Part shown: one piece after another, positions 1 through 9,439 of the stretch
Layout of the letters: every line of letters starts with the position of its first letter
Position numbering within the stretch: the stretch's first letter is position 1
The notes under the pieces: generated by a model
What the model saw: only the letters and a program-made list of their open reading frames with translations
Database searches by the model: none
Told to the model about the DNA's origin: nothing
Position numbers and translations under genes: made by a program
Origin: Timema cristinae
Lineage: Eukaryota > Arthropoda > Insecta > Phasmatodea > Timematidae
DNA length: 64,000 nt
Assembly: GCA_039000515.1 (NCBI GenBank)
Contig: JBCFYV010000001.1
Coordinates: forward strand, 32,014,061-32,078,060
Direction of reading: 5' to 3'

Positions 1-244
1 GAAACTTTTAATAAAATACAGACATAGACAATTTTTTTGGCGGTGTGCACCTGTAATATTTTATTATATTATTAGTTTTATTTTACAGGTAGGCTTATTG
101 ATATTAAGTACTAAACACAACATCTTAAGATTACATGATTTGATGTATGTATTTATTAAGACTATTTTAGTAACTTTTGTAGCTGTCAAAAAAGGTTTAT
201 TCTTAACAGTATCGGATTGTACGTTTAACACAGGATTGCGTTAC

Positions 245-320
245 TCTCATATTAGACTTGATTTATGTGATGAGAGGTAGTGGGTTCGAATCTCTGTCGG
301 GTGAATTAAGGGTGATTTTT
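245..320 (+). mobile_element. SINE-B head fragment
   Basis: A tRNA-like box B (GGGTTCGAATCTC) followed by GTCGGGTGAATTAAGGG matches the head-to-body junction of the SINE-B family seen elsewhere in the window. The rest of the element is not recognisable. The surrounding bases 1-244 and 321-479 show nothing I can name. Confidence 0.4.
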
Positions 321-479
321 TTTATTTTTAAATCCAGTACTGCCTTTAAATGCTTTGGCACGGCCGAGTAGAAGTATATTATGTAAAAATACAAAACACA
401 GGTAATTTTAACGACTTAAAATGACTGTAGCCTTTAAGCAATGCGCCCCCATTTGTCTTAATATTGATAAGGGAAATCA

Positions 480-590
480 CATGTGATAAATGGTCCTAAT
501 ATAACCAGCTGGGATTTAAACCCTGACCTCGTCATCCGTAGCAATCAGTAGCTACTGTTGTAGAGGTTTCTCTTTGTTGATTAATCCAAC
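480..590 (-). mobile_element. Degenerate SINE-B head fragment
   Basis: CTGGGATTTAAACCCTGACC is the reverse complement of a decayed SINE-B box B region. No tail or TSD is visible, so this is a weak call. Confidence 0.3.
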
Positions 591-604
591 TAAAGGTTGG
601 CCTG

Positions 605-842
605 CAACAATGGGCAAGTGGATTAAGTCATCATTATCGTCTGGTCAGGTTCCCCAGTGACTATTTGGTCGGGGTTCAAACCCCGTGTGAATATACTAAG
701 GATGTTTTATTCAACGACTTTCCATTTTCCTTCCACGTAAATTTGGATACATTTACTATGAAATATGACCACTTTATCTCTACCCCGTTAGTATAAATAT
801 GCGGACAATCCGGACCAGTAAGACGCGAAGTGAGTAATAATA
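605..842 (+). mobile_element. SINE-B1 copy, diverged
   Basis: A head with box B GGGGTTCAAACCCC is followed by the body motifs of this family (CTTTCCATTTTCC, then CCACGTAAATTTGG, the decayed form of the CACGCAAATGCGGG motif). The tail is GTAAGACGCGAAG followed by TAA repeats. The order and spacing match full copies such as the one at 53738-53999. Confidence 0.65.
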
Positions 843-1042
843 ATGTATCGTTTTTATATCGAAAATGTTTGTTATTATTTTATATTTGCATTCATGATGC
901 CTTTATAACTGATTGGGTCTTTCGTATGTACCCCGAAACTTATTTTTAGAACTGTACATTCTCGCTAAAATTGATCTTCCATATAATATTATCTTAATTT
1001 AGATAGTTTGTAACTGATGGAACGTTGGTGTCCCTTATTTTA

Positions 1043-1423
1043 CTAAACAGGCCACAGTACGTTAATACTAGTTGGATGACACGATGGCAGAAATGAAGAT
1101 GTAGCGTCCCCCCTAGTAGGGTAGGGTGTCTTCTCGACAGAATGACGCGGTGCATTTAATAGCGTCGCGACGGCCGTCCCACCTACCCCTCTAAAATACC
1201 ATCCGAACCGACGGTGCGGAAAATAACCTCTACCCGCACGGCTGTCGCACTGTGCGATTTGAATTTCACGGCCACCACCAAGTTTAGTGGAAGAGGGTCG
1301 GACAGAAGATTGGATGATTCGTCGTGTATCGTGAACCACGAGGCAACTATAGCCCGATTTTCTTACAAATAACCATAGTGAAGGCCTTTTTACTACCATA
1401 AAATGGGGTGAATGGGAAGGCAA
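1043..1423 (-). other. CpG-rich patch with an unassigned 126-codon reading frame
   Basis: This stretch is clearly richer in G+C and CpG than its AT-rich surroundings, and it stays open for 126 codons on the minus strand. I do not recognise the predicted peptide, which is rich in R, S and P and lacks any familiar domain signature. It ends where a MITE begins (1425). It could be a host exon, an old CpG-rich transposon piece or chance. No splice signals I trust flank it. Confidence 0.2.
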
Positions 1424-1424
1424 T

Positions 1425-1990
1425 GTTTTTGCAGTTTTTATATTAAACTTTTTTTATTTGCCAAAATAAATAAAATATTGCTTTTGTAGAAACATATTCA
1501 GTTTTCTTCACATTATGATCTCAACATTGTCATTATCATTAGCACCGCGTCTTACTACCCGTTCGGGCTATACGCACTTACGCTAATCTGTAATGGTAGG
1601 GTGATTGTGAGATGAAATGGAGGACCTACAGTTTAACGTGGAATCCGAACCACGGTGGAGATCTGCATTACCCACATTCACAAGATGTCTTGTCAGAGGT
1701 GAAGGAAGGGTTTGGTAATCAGATAAATCTGTGCCGGGACCGAGGATTGAGCCCCGCTCCCCAGCATAGAAAGTCCGACACCTTACCCCTAGCTGTCAGA
1801 GCATAACGACATTAGATGACAAACTTTTTAAATAAGGAGAAAAAGTTTTCATTAAATTCCAGGACACCTTTTACGGATATTCAACTATTGTTGAGGTCAT
1901 CGTGTGAAGAAAATTAAACTCTATGTTTGTACTGAAGAAATACAAGCACAAAGAGAAAAAAAAAGTTTCATCGAAATTGTTTTGAGAACG
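1425..1990. mobile_element. MITE-P copy interrupted by SINE-A
   Basis: MITE-P is my name for a short self-complementary element present at least six times here. Its ends read TTGCAGTTTTTATA...TTTGCCAAAATAAAT and the inverse. Internal inverted motifs are GAAACATA...AATTTTCTTCACA and GTGAAGAAAATTAAACTCTATG. In this copy a SINE-A sits in the middle, between CTCAACATTGTC and AGAGCATAACGACATTAG; the uninterrupted join is seen in the copy at 63440. Confidence 0.55.
1531..1795 (-). mobile_element. SINE-A copy inside MITE-P
   Basis: A nearly full SINE-A in reverse: tail AGCACCGCGTCTTACTACCC, body and tRNA-like head with GATTGAGCCCC (decayed box B). Its extreme 5' end is lost at about 1795. It lies inside the MITE, so it is younger than the MITE insertion. 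Confidence 0.85.
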
Positions 1991-2420
1991 AATTCGATGA
2001 AAAACTGAATGGTCTCTCTTATTGGAAGAATATTAGTTAACCTTAGAGCCTTTTCACATTTCAAACACACATTATGTTCCTAGTTGAATTTATAAAAATA
2101 AGGGCTTTAAATTTCTTAAAAAAAAAGCTTACTTTAAAATAAGTTTTCCTTAGGAATTGTTTTGGGTTAGCTACCTTTTTTTCATCTCTTTCAACGGGAT
2201 GTCCTTACAATTAGAAGCCTTGCCATCTGAATAAAGAAGCTAGTATCATTTCCTCTCTTTGTTACCCGCTTTGCTGATTGAATGGTCTAAGGGTACGGCC
2301 AGACTGAGCGCGCGAGCGAGCGAGCGAGCGCGCGAGCGACTAAAATATAAAATAGAACACATTGGTTGTAATGGGGGTGGCCACACTGGAGCGAGCGAGC
2401 GAGCGAGCGCGCGAGCGACT

Positions 2421-2474
2421 GAGCGCGCGCGCTTGAAAGATAGAACTGGTTCTATTTTTCAAGCGCGCGCGCTC
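2421..2474. repeat. 54-bp perfect-type hairpin with GCGCGCGC base
   Basis: Two 26-base arms (GAGCGCGCGCGCTTGAAA... and its inverse) flank a two-base centre, with one mismatch by eye. The alternating GC base could extrude as a cruciform or adopt left-handed DNA; that is inference. Confidence 0.85.
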
Positions 2475-2616
2475 GACCCGGTACAGTCTAGTTTACAGGC
2501 GCTAGGCAATATTATTGTATGTTGGTTCATTGAGTGCTGGGGAAACTTCTCATTTTGACATGATATTTGACTTTTTTCTATCAGTGATAGGTTTAACACA
2601 CTTGCTATTAATGGCC

Positions 2617-2895
2617 CGGTGACCTGGCGGTCTAGGGGTAAGGTGTCAGACTTCTGTGCTGGCGGCCGGGGTTCAATCCTCGGTCCCGGCACAGATTTAT
2701 CTGATTTACAAACCCTTCCTTCACCTCTGACAAGACGTGTATTAATCACATCTTGTGAATGTGGGGAAAGCCAGGCCTCCACCGTGGTTCGGATTCCACG
2801 TTATACTGTAGGTCCTTCATTTCATCTCACAATCACCCTACCATTACACAATAGCGTAAGTGCATATAACCCGAACGGGAAGTAAGATGCGGTGC

Positions 2896-2925
<30 letters not shown>
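2617..2925 (+). mobile_element. SINE-A, long subfamily, passenger of copy 1
   Basis: A full head-to-tail SINE-A flanked by TAATGGCC at 2609-2616 and 2926-2933. It carries the 13-bp insert GTGTATTAATCAC (2737-2749) that defines the long subfamily. Its mirror copy at 4631 lacks this insert. Confidence 0.9.
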
Positions 2926-2930
<5 letters not shown>

Positions 2931-3100
2931 GCCTCATTTAATTGGTAAGACCATAAATAGTATAATGTATATATGTAAACCCAATATGTTAAAATAATTC
3001 AATATTATAATCAAAGTAGGCCTTTACAAATAAGAATCACCATTAGTTTGGAGAGAGTATGAAAAAACCACAACAATAAATAGGTTTTAAAAATCACCTT

Positions 3101-3184
3101 CAGTTCACTGAGCCAAGATTCGAACCTTTGCCTCCTAGTCAAAAGCTATCGAGTGCAACGCACCATTCCGCCACTGGTTCGGCA
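3101..3184 (-). mobile_element. SINE-C tRNA-like head, passenger of copy 1
   Basis: Read on the minus strand it starts GCCGAACCAGTGGCGGAATG (box A-like) and has AAAGGTTCGAATCTTGG (box B) about 50 nt later. The spacing fits a tRNA-derived pol III promoter. The acceptor and T stems do not fold as a real tRNA, so this is a SINE head rather than a tRNA gene. Confidence 0.55.
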
Positions 3185-3354
3185 AATCTGATTTTAAAAC
3201 ACTTCAGTACAGTACCATACGCATTTCTCAATTTATTAATTGGATGCACTTCTACTTTTTTCTTTTTTATAAATACACAATATTTTCTGTAAGAATTTTC
3301 GAGGAGCAGAGATGTACTAAGTGTGTTTGACAGATACATCTTCTCTAACTAGGG

Positions 3355-3636
3355 GGGGGGGGCGGTGACCTAGTGGTCTAGGGTAAGGTGTCAGACTTCT
3401 GTGCTGGCAGCCGGGGTTCAATCCTCGGTCCCGGCACAGATTTATCTTATTTCCAAACCCTTCCTTCACCTCTGACAAGACATCTTGTGAATGTGGGGAA
3501 TGCCAGGTCGCCACCGTGGTTCGGATTCCACGTTAAACTGTAGGTCCTTCATTTCATCTCACAATAACCCTACCATTACACATTAGCGTAAGTGCGTATA
3601 GCCCGAACGGGTAGTAAGACGCGGTGCTAATAATAA
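3355..3636 (+). mobile_element. SINE-A, short subfamily, passenger of copy 1
   Basis: Full SINE-A preceded by a G tract and flanked by TCTAACTAGGG at 3344-3354 and 3637-3647, an 11-bp TSD. It inserted into the host composite element right beside its subterminal GCGA-rich block. Confidence 0.9.
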
Positions 3637-3640
3637 TCTA

Positions 3641-3910
3641 ACTAGGGTCCGCTAATTACGCGCTCGCTCGCTCGCTCGCGCGCTCGCCAGTTTGGCCACC
3701 CAGTCGCTTGCGCGCTCGCTCGCTCGCTCGCGCGCTCGCTCGCACGCTTGGCAGTCTGGCCGAACCCTAAGGCGCCACTCTCGCAATAGGGTTCGGCCAG
3801 ACTGCCAAGCGTGCGAGCGAGCGCGCGAGCGAGCGAGCGCGCAAGCGACTGGGTGGCCAAACTGGCGAGCGCGCGAGCGAGCGAGCGAGCGCGTAATTAG
3901 CGGACCCTAG
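3641..3910. repeat. Inner palindromic core, GCGA-rich
   Basis: The inner ends of both composite copies face each other across 3770-3786, whose centre is the SINE-B sequence GGCGCCACTC. Each side reads ACTAGGGTCCGCTAATTACG, then CGCTCGCTCG arrays, CAGTTTGGCCACCC, more arrays, and GGCAGTCTGGCCGAACCC. Both strands are open for 72 codons here. The translations are near-mirror Arg/Ala/Ser-rich low-complexity peptides forced by the octamer repeat, so they are not genes. Confidence 0.9.
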
Positions 3911-3915
3911 TTAGA

Positions 3916-4189
3916 TTATTATTAGCACCGCGTCTTACTACCCGTTCGGGTTATACGCACTTACTCTAATGTGTAATGGTAGGGTTATTGTGAGATGAAA
4001 TGAAGGACCTACAGTTTAACGTGGAATCCGAACCACGGTGGTGGCCTGGCATTCCCTACATTCACAAGATGTCTTGTCAGAGGTGAAGGAAGGGTTTGGA
4101 AATAAGATAAATCTGTGCCGGGACCGAGGATTGAACCCCGGCTGCCAGCACAGAAGTCTGACACCTTACCCCTAGACCACTAGGTCACC
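3916..4189 (-). mobile_element. SINE-A, short subfamily, passenger of copy 2
   Basis: Mirror of the copy at 3355-3636, with the same junction motifs (CCCTAGTTAGA on the tail side, then a C tract and CCTAGTTAGA on the head side). Confidence 0.9.
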
Positions 4190-4375
4190 GCCCCCCCCCC
4201 TCCCCCCTAGTTAGAGAAGATGTCTCTGTCAAACACACTTAGTACATCTCTGCTCCTCGAAAATTCTTACAGAAAATATTGTGTATTTATAAAAAAGAAA
4301 AAAGTAGAAGTGCATTCCATTAATAAATTGAGAAATGCGTATGGTACTGTACTGAAGTGTTTTAAAATCAGATTT

Positions 4376-4458
4376 GCCGCACCAGTGGCAGAATGGTGCG
4401 TTGCACTCGATAACTTTTGACTAGGAGGCAAAGGTTCGAATCTTGGCTCAGTGAACAG
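4376..4458 (+). mobile_element. SINE-C tRNA-like head, passenger of copy 2
   Basis: Mirror of 3101-3184: CCAGTGGCAGAATGG as box A and AAAGGTTCGAATCTTGG as box B. It differs from its mirror by a few single bases. Confidence 0.55.
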
Positions 4459-4628
4459 AAGGTGATTCTTATAACTTATTTATTGTTGTGGTTTTTTCAT
4501 ACTCTCTCCAAACTAATGGTGATTCTTATTTGTAAAGGCCTACTTTGATTATAATATTGAAGTATTTTAACATATCGGGTTTACATATATACATTATATT
4601 ATTTATGGTCTTACCAATTAAATTAGGC

Positions 4629-4630
<2 letters not shown>

Positions 4631-4660
<30 letters not shown>

Positions 4661-4925
4661 GCACTGCATCTTACTTCCCGTTCGGGTTATACGCACTTAC
4701 GCTAATGTGTAATGGTAGGGTGATTGTGAGATGAAATGAAGGACCTACAGTTTAACGTGGAATCCGAACCACGGTGGAGGCCTGGCTTTCCCCACATTCA
4801 CAAGATGTCTTGCCAGAGGTGAAGGAAGGGTTTGGTAATCAGATAAATCTGTGCTGGGACCGAGGATTGAACCCCGGCCGCCAGCACAGAAGTCTGACAC
4901 CTTACCCCTAGACCGCCAGGTCACC
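4631..4925 (-). mobile_element. SINE-A, short form, passenger of copy 2
   Basis: Mirror of 2617-2925 in position and junctions, but the body reads CACAAGATGTCTTG (about 4800) without the 13-bp insert of its partner. The tail is a long TTA repeat. Confidence 0.9.
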
Positions 4926-5068
4926 GGGCCATTAATAGCAAGTGTGTTAAACCTATCACTGATAGAAAAAAGTCAAATATCATGTCAAAATGAGAAGTTT
5001 CCCCAGCACTCAATGAACCAACATACAATAATATTGACTAGCGCCTGTAAACTAGACTGTACCGGGTC

Positions 5069-5122
5069 GAGCGCGCGCGCTTGAAAAATAGAACCAGTTC
5101 TATCTTTCAAGCGCGCGCGCTC
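5069..5122. repeat. GCGCGCGC-based hairpin, mirror of 2421-2474
   Basis: The same 26-base arms in the right-hand composite copy, next to the outer GCGA arrays that run to about 5238. Confidence 0.85.
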
Positions 5123-5416
5123 AGTCGCTCGCGCGCTCGCTCGCTCGCTCGCTCCAGTGTGGCCACCCCCATTACAACCAATGTGTTCTATTTTATATTT
5201 TAGTCGCTCGCGCGCTCGCTCGCTCGCTCGCGCGCTCAGTCTGGCCGTACCCTACATACTAGACTGTCGATGACAACTGCTGGTTTCTCTTAAATGGTTT
5301 TACATTATCCATCGATACAAATGCGGGTGCTCCTCAAATTTAACTTTCCTCTTTCCTAGTTCATTAGCATAATTAGTGCATATAAATATATCCCGAAAGG
5401 GCATTGCTTAAAGAAA

Positions 5417-7924
5417 AGATAAGATTATATAGGCCTTACATACTCTCTTAGAAGGAATACTACTCACCTTGTTTCTATTCATTAGTTGTTTATATTTTCA
5501 TCCCAGTCTTGACCACACCTTTGTCATTTTACAACTAATAGAGAACTGACTACTCTTTTCGGTTTTCTTTTCTAAGCCTCTCAAAAGAGCACGCGACTCT
5601 ATTATTCCTTCACAGATATATTTACAAAATTATTGTAAAAGGTACAGACGGGTATGTCTCTTCACTACGGCGCCTTGACATCAATTGGTACAACACAGTT
5701 GTCCACTAAGACATAACAAGTTTTTACCCCAAAAATAAAACGACTCACCAGTTTTCAATCACTTCCATTGTAGCCTCAACCTTTTTTCTTTCTTTAGAAC
5801 ACTTTTAACACAGTCGACAAAATCCTTTAAGGGTCCGTCTTCTGGAACGGAAAATGTACTCCACAAACTAAACTTGACAATAACACACTTGTCCACATCT
5901 TTATGGAACACCAAATTGTGTTCATGTCTGGGCTTTCTTTTCTATTTTAAATGTAGCAGAAGACTTAGACTGGGTCGACGTCACCTGTCGGTATGGCTTA
6001 GCCGAAACAAAATTGGTATGCACATCAAAAATTGTTTGGCAGCTTTCGTGAGTGGGTAAACAAAGGGGTTTACTGCGAATCTACTGGATCGTGGTTCGAT
6101 TCTTTTCCAGTTGAATCTAAATTGGATGTCGTTTGATATCAACCATACTTCCACTAAGAAAATACACATTAACATTTACATTTAATACAAGAAGGCATTG
6201 TTGCTTGCGTAGCTAGAACTCTCTACTCCTGTTCCTACCAGTATTTGTAGTTTGTAATTCATTTAAAAATCTCCAATATATTTCAGGGTGCATTCGTTTG
6301 TGCTTTCGCATTACGGTTGGATTTTTTTTTTCTCCAAAAATCAGCCACCACTAGTCAGATACCATTGAATGTATCTAAAAACAATTGCATAGTGATATTT
6401 TTAATGTAAAACACTCCCCATGTATCCATATTGAGAAAAATTGTTAAAGCCAGTTTTGAAATATTTATAATTTCCGAAAATTATTCATTAGTAGGCCTAA
6501 ACTATCATATAGCACCGTCTGTAGGTATCAGCAGATAGGGAAACAGTGAAAAACCCACTTTTGTTTTACTTCAAGGGCTCATAAAATAGTAATCATAATC
6601 TCGAAGTAGACTTTTTTTTACTAATACAATGTAGGTCTATCTATATGAGAAAATAAAACCTTATGTTTCTAATTGTACGTTTTTAAACATTGTTTATCAC
6701 GAGCCGCAAAGAGTGCTATCCTTCATTTTAAACATAGGATTTTTTAACTTTGTGTAATATTTTATAACTTATATTCGATTCCCGTGTCCATATTCTAGCC
6801 TTGAATTATAATAATACTATATGTAGATGCAGATAATTTATCCATCCATATATTAGCTGGGTTTAAGAACGCCCGAGAAAACCTGGAAAAATAATGAGTT
6901 TTGGTGTAAGATAGACGTCAGGAACATTAAAAAATAGTCACTGGCAGGTTCATATATCTTTTGCAAAAATCGGTGTAAACTATTAGTTTTGTGAAGACCA
7001 TTGATATTTTTCAATAACTCTTGAATTAGAATTTAATAGAAAATAATGAGATTAAAAAAATAACTTTGCGAATAAAATCTGTTAGTCTTAAAAATACGGA
7101 AAATTGTGGGAATTTCAAAATGTTCTCAGTGTATCTATCAACCCTGGTTATTATTTCTCTAATGGCCTAGAGTTGCGAGGTAGACTGCGGAAAGAACCAA
7201 CCATTATGATCACCTACTTTACAAAGAACAAACAATATACACAAAATCTAGGTAACCCACTACGACAAACAATATCTGAACCCATTATTATTAAAATAAG
7301 GCATCTAGCAAGCTCTAAAATTTAGTTTAATGGAGCAACTCTTTAACTGGAGTTTAATAAATTTAGAGGCCTATTGAGCAATTATTTGTTCAGAAATAAA
7401 ATATAATAATAACCACAAAGATTGCGACACTGCCTGCAAAATAATATATAGGCTACTTTTAAAAGTGACACAATCCTTCTTTTAATTAAATTAAATATAA
7501 TTTGTAATGGTAGAGAGTTATAGTATTGGTGCTCTATAACCAAACGTCCCGAGCTCGATTCTCATGCTCAGATATCATTTTTCAACTATTTTAATCTAAT
7601 ATAAATAAACATGTATCCAAATACGGCTATACTCGTAACCCAAGTTAAAGTTTCCAACTTCAAATGACATGGAACTTGTTGAAAAAAATCTAGTATCAAA
7701 TATTTACAAAAGTAAATTTCCCTACCTATAATGAATTTTACATTTGTGAGGTTTTACAGTTATATTTTAAGTTGAGGTTGCAACTATCTCACTTTAAACG
7801 CTCCATTTTAGTTGGGTTTTTTTCTAACCATTCCTATTTGCAATTACTTGAAGGCTGGCTTCATATGTATGCTTATCGCTTGGTTAGCGATTGAAAGTGC
7901 ACAGAGTATAATACACAATTTACA
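5417..7924. other. AT-rich intergenic DNA
   Basis: No gene is recognised. A box-B-like GTGGTTCGATTCTT lies near 6090 and a weak tRNA-like stretch near 7500-7580 (GAGCTCGATTCTCATGC); both may be decayed SINE heads. Bases 5716-5745 (AAGTTTTTACCCCAAAAAT) resemble the degenerate repeat at 36969-38290. Confidence 0.4.
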
Positions 7925-8145
7925 AATAGGTATCAACAGTTGTTAAGTATATGTTAAGGGTGTCTTGGAATTTAATGATAACTTTCTCGCTTCATTTAAA
8001 AAGTTCATCAACTAATGACGCTATACTCATGACAGATATTCAACAACTGTTTGTCATCATGTGGAAAAAATTTAACTCTTTATGTTTCTTTTGGAGCAAT
8101 ATTATTTTTTTTTACCAAAAAAAGTTATATAAAAATTGCAAAACA
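7925..8145. mobile_element. MITE-P copy
   Basis: It runs from CAACAGTTGTTAAGTATATG through ATTCAACAACTG and AATTTAACTCTTTATG to the terminal TATATAAAAATTGCAAAAC. A 165-codon open frame starting in it (8051-8548) is Phe/Ser/Leu-rich, unrecognised and probably chance. Confidence 0.55.
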
Positions 8146-8651
8146 GTGGCCTTGTTCCCACTCACAAGAGTTTAGCCTCGTAAGTGTTGTCTGTTCAGCT
8201 TGTGTTGAAATAACTTCAGTTTTCCTTTTACTTTTTTATTCCTTTTTCTTCGTGAAATCAGCGTGGGATATCCACTCATATTTCAAAACCAACCACATCA
8301 CAGTTAGAGTACACATTCACTCAAACCAAACAATTCAATCGGTGAACATGCGGCTACGAAGCAAGATTCTAGCAGACCATATTTACTGTTGTGAGGTGAT
8401 TTCAAATAACTTATTAAAGAGAACGCGGGTGTGTCGTTCTTACTCTGATTTGATTTGTTCCACGATACAACAGAATAATGTCAAACACATTCATCTTAAT
8501 ATTTTTTTAATATCAGTTTATCAACTAGAAAATGAAATATGTCGGTAATCAGCTATTTCTAGTTTGTGTTGCAAAGAGTCAAGGGCCTAAATACATATCT
8601 GCTAGCCTGTAGAATTGCTGCACCACTCAAGCAGATTATTTTACTCTCAAT
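8146..8651. other. No recognisable feature
   Basis: Apart from the chance-looking open frame extending to 8548, I see nothing here. Confidence 0.4.
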
Positions 8652-8897
8652 TTTCTGTGGCTGCGTGGTCTAACTCTCGTGATAGACTAGAATGCTGATG
8701 ACGAGGAGACCTAGGTTCTAATCTCGGTTGGATGTAGGCATACTGAGAAGGGTTTATCCAAAATGGTTTTCTACTCTCCCTCCACGCAAATGCGGGTACA
8801 TCACCTCTAAATATAACCTTCCTAATCCTTAAAACATTAGCGTAATTAGTACATGAGCTTATAGGCTGAACGGTAGTAAGATGCGGTGCTAAAAAAA
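8652..8897 (+). mobile_element. SINE-B1 copy
   Basis: Head GGCTGCGTGGTCTAACTCTC, box B GGTTCTAATCTCGG, body CTCCCTCCACGCAAATGCGG, and tail GAACGGTAGTAAGATGCGGT ending in an A run. No clear TSD. Confidence 0.8.
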
Positions 8898-9439
8898 TCG
8901 GTTAGTTTGTGATCAAGCTTTAAACATTGAAATCGACAGGGGAACGTTTGGAAGTGAAGAGGTAAGAGGGTAGGCAACTTGAATACGATAACCTATGCAG
9001 TCTTAGCATCGGGTGGCGGTGGGGGAGGGTGGCGGTATTATTCCCTAATCTTTAATCTCACCTTCCTTTCTACGCGAGATTCATCATTCTCAAGACATCG
9101 CCACCGACACAAGTCTTCCCTCCCTTCAATCTTTAGCGTTTGTCGGCGAGATGATGAGTAAAAGGGGTGTGGGGGGAATAGAAGTTGGAGGGTCTCGAGT
9201 TACGTACGCCTCTCTGGTCACATACATTGGACAACACCGGAGACGTCATCTCGTGACGTAACCGCGCAACTGATCTTTATCACAAATACGTTTTAGATAG
9301 TCAGCCCTATTTGAAAACCTTTGCCGTTCGTTGAAGAAGAGGAATTTCTGTCTTGAAAAGTCTGCTCCAGACTTTGATCGGTATTTTGGTGGAGAGGGAG
9401 AATCACGGCTGAACTAAAAGGGGTCCTAGTAGTTCGGTA
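8898..9439. other. No recognisable feature
   Basis: Moderately GC-rich. It contains a G-rich GGTGGCGG tract near 9010 and CpG-containing stretches around 9190-9270, but no coding or repeat signature I can name. Confidence 0.35.

Larger units (their letters stand above)
2290..3768 (+). mobile_element. Composite terminal-inverted-repeat DNA element, copy 1 (left arm of giant palindrome)
   Basis: Its left end is GGGTACGGCCAGACTG and its right end is the inverse of GGGTTCGGCCAGACTG, so the copy has inverted termini of its own. TAA stands on both sides (CTAA before GGG, TAAGG after CCC), a possible 3-bp TSD. Next to each end lie arrays of GCGAGCGA and CGCGCGAG. The interior carries passengers: SINE-A at 2617, SINE-C at 3101 and SINE-A at 3355. 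No transposase is visible, so the element would need a transposase from elsewhere. I cannot assign a superfamily. Confidence 0.75.
3787..5252 (-). mobile_element. Composite terminal-inverted-repeat DNA element, copy 2 (right arm)
   Basis: An almost exact reverse complement of 2290-3768, carrying the same passengers at the same relative positions. It begins GGGTTCGGCCAGACTG and ends GGCCGTACCC. The arm lengths differ by 13 bp, explained by the SINE-A subfamily indel; other differences seen by eye are single bases. Carrying identical nested SINEs means the composite, not just the bare element, was copied. Confidence 0.75.
2268..5416 (+). mobile_element. SINE-B1 host copy split by two insertions
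   Basis: Three separated pieces join into one SINE-B1. The head is GAATGGTCTAA (to 2289). The middle AAGGCGCCACTCTCGCAATA lies between the two large insertions (about 3768-3787). The rest starts at CATACTAGACTGTCGATGA (5253) and runs through AAATGGTTTTACATTATCC, ACAAATGCGGGTGC and the tail CCCGAAAGGGC to about 5416. The order matches the uninterrupted SINE-B1 head TGGTCTAAGGCGTCACTCTC. This fixes where both composite elements inserted. Confidence 0.7.

Noticed and set aside
2619..2885. Open frames within SINE copies (also at 1612, 4851, 15960, 24055, 38565)
   Set aside because: SINE-A and SINE-B are pol III-type noncoding elements; the same peptide recurs wherever the SINE does.
3642..3910. 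Overlapping 72-codon Arg/Ala/Ser-rich open frames on both strands
   Set aside because: They are forced by the GCGAGCGA repeat and by the palindrome, with mirror-image peptides; no gene evidence.
2291..5252. Palindrome as a simple assembly artefact
   Set aside because: The arms differ by a 13-bp indel and scattered single bases, and their flanks rejoin a SINE; a mirrored-read artefact would give identical arms. Long reads should still confirm it.
8051..8548. 165-codon open frame
   Set aside because: It starts inside a MITE, is Phe/Ser/Leu-rich, has no recognisable domain and lies in AT-rich DNA.
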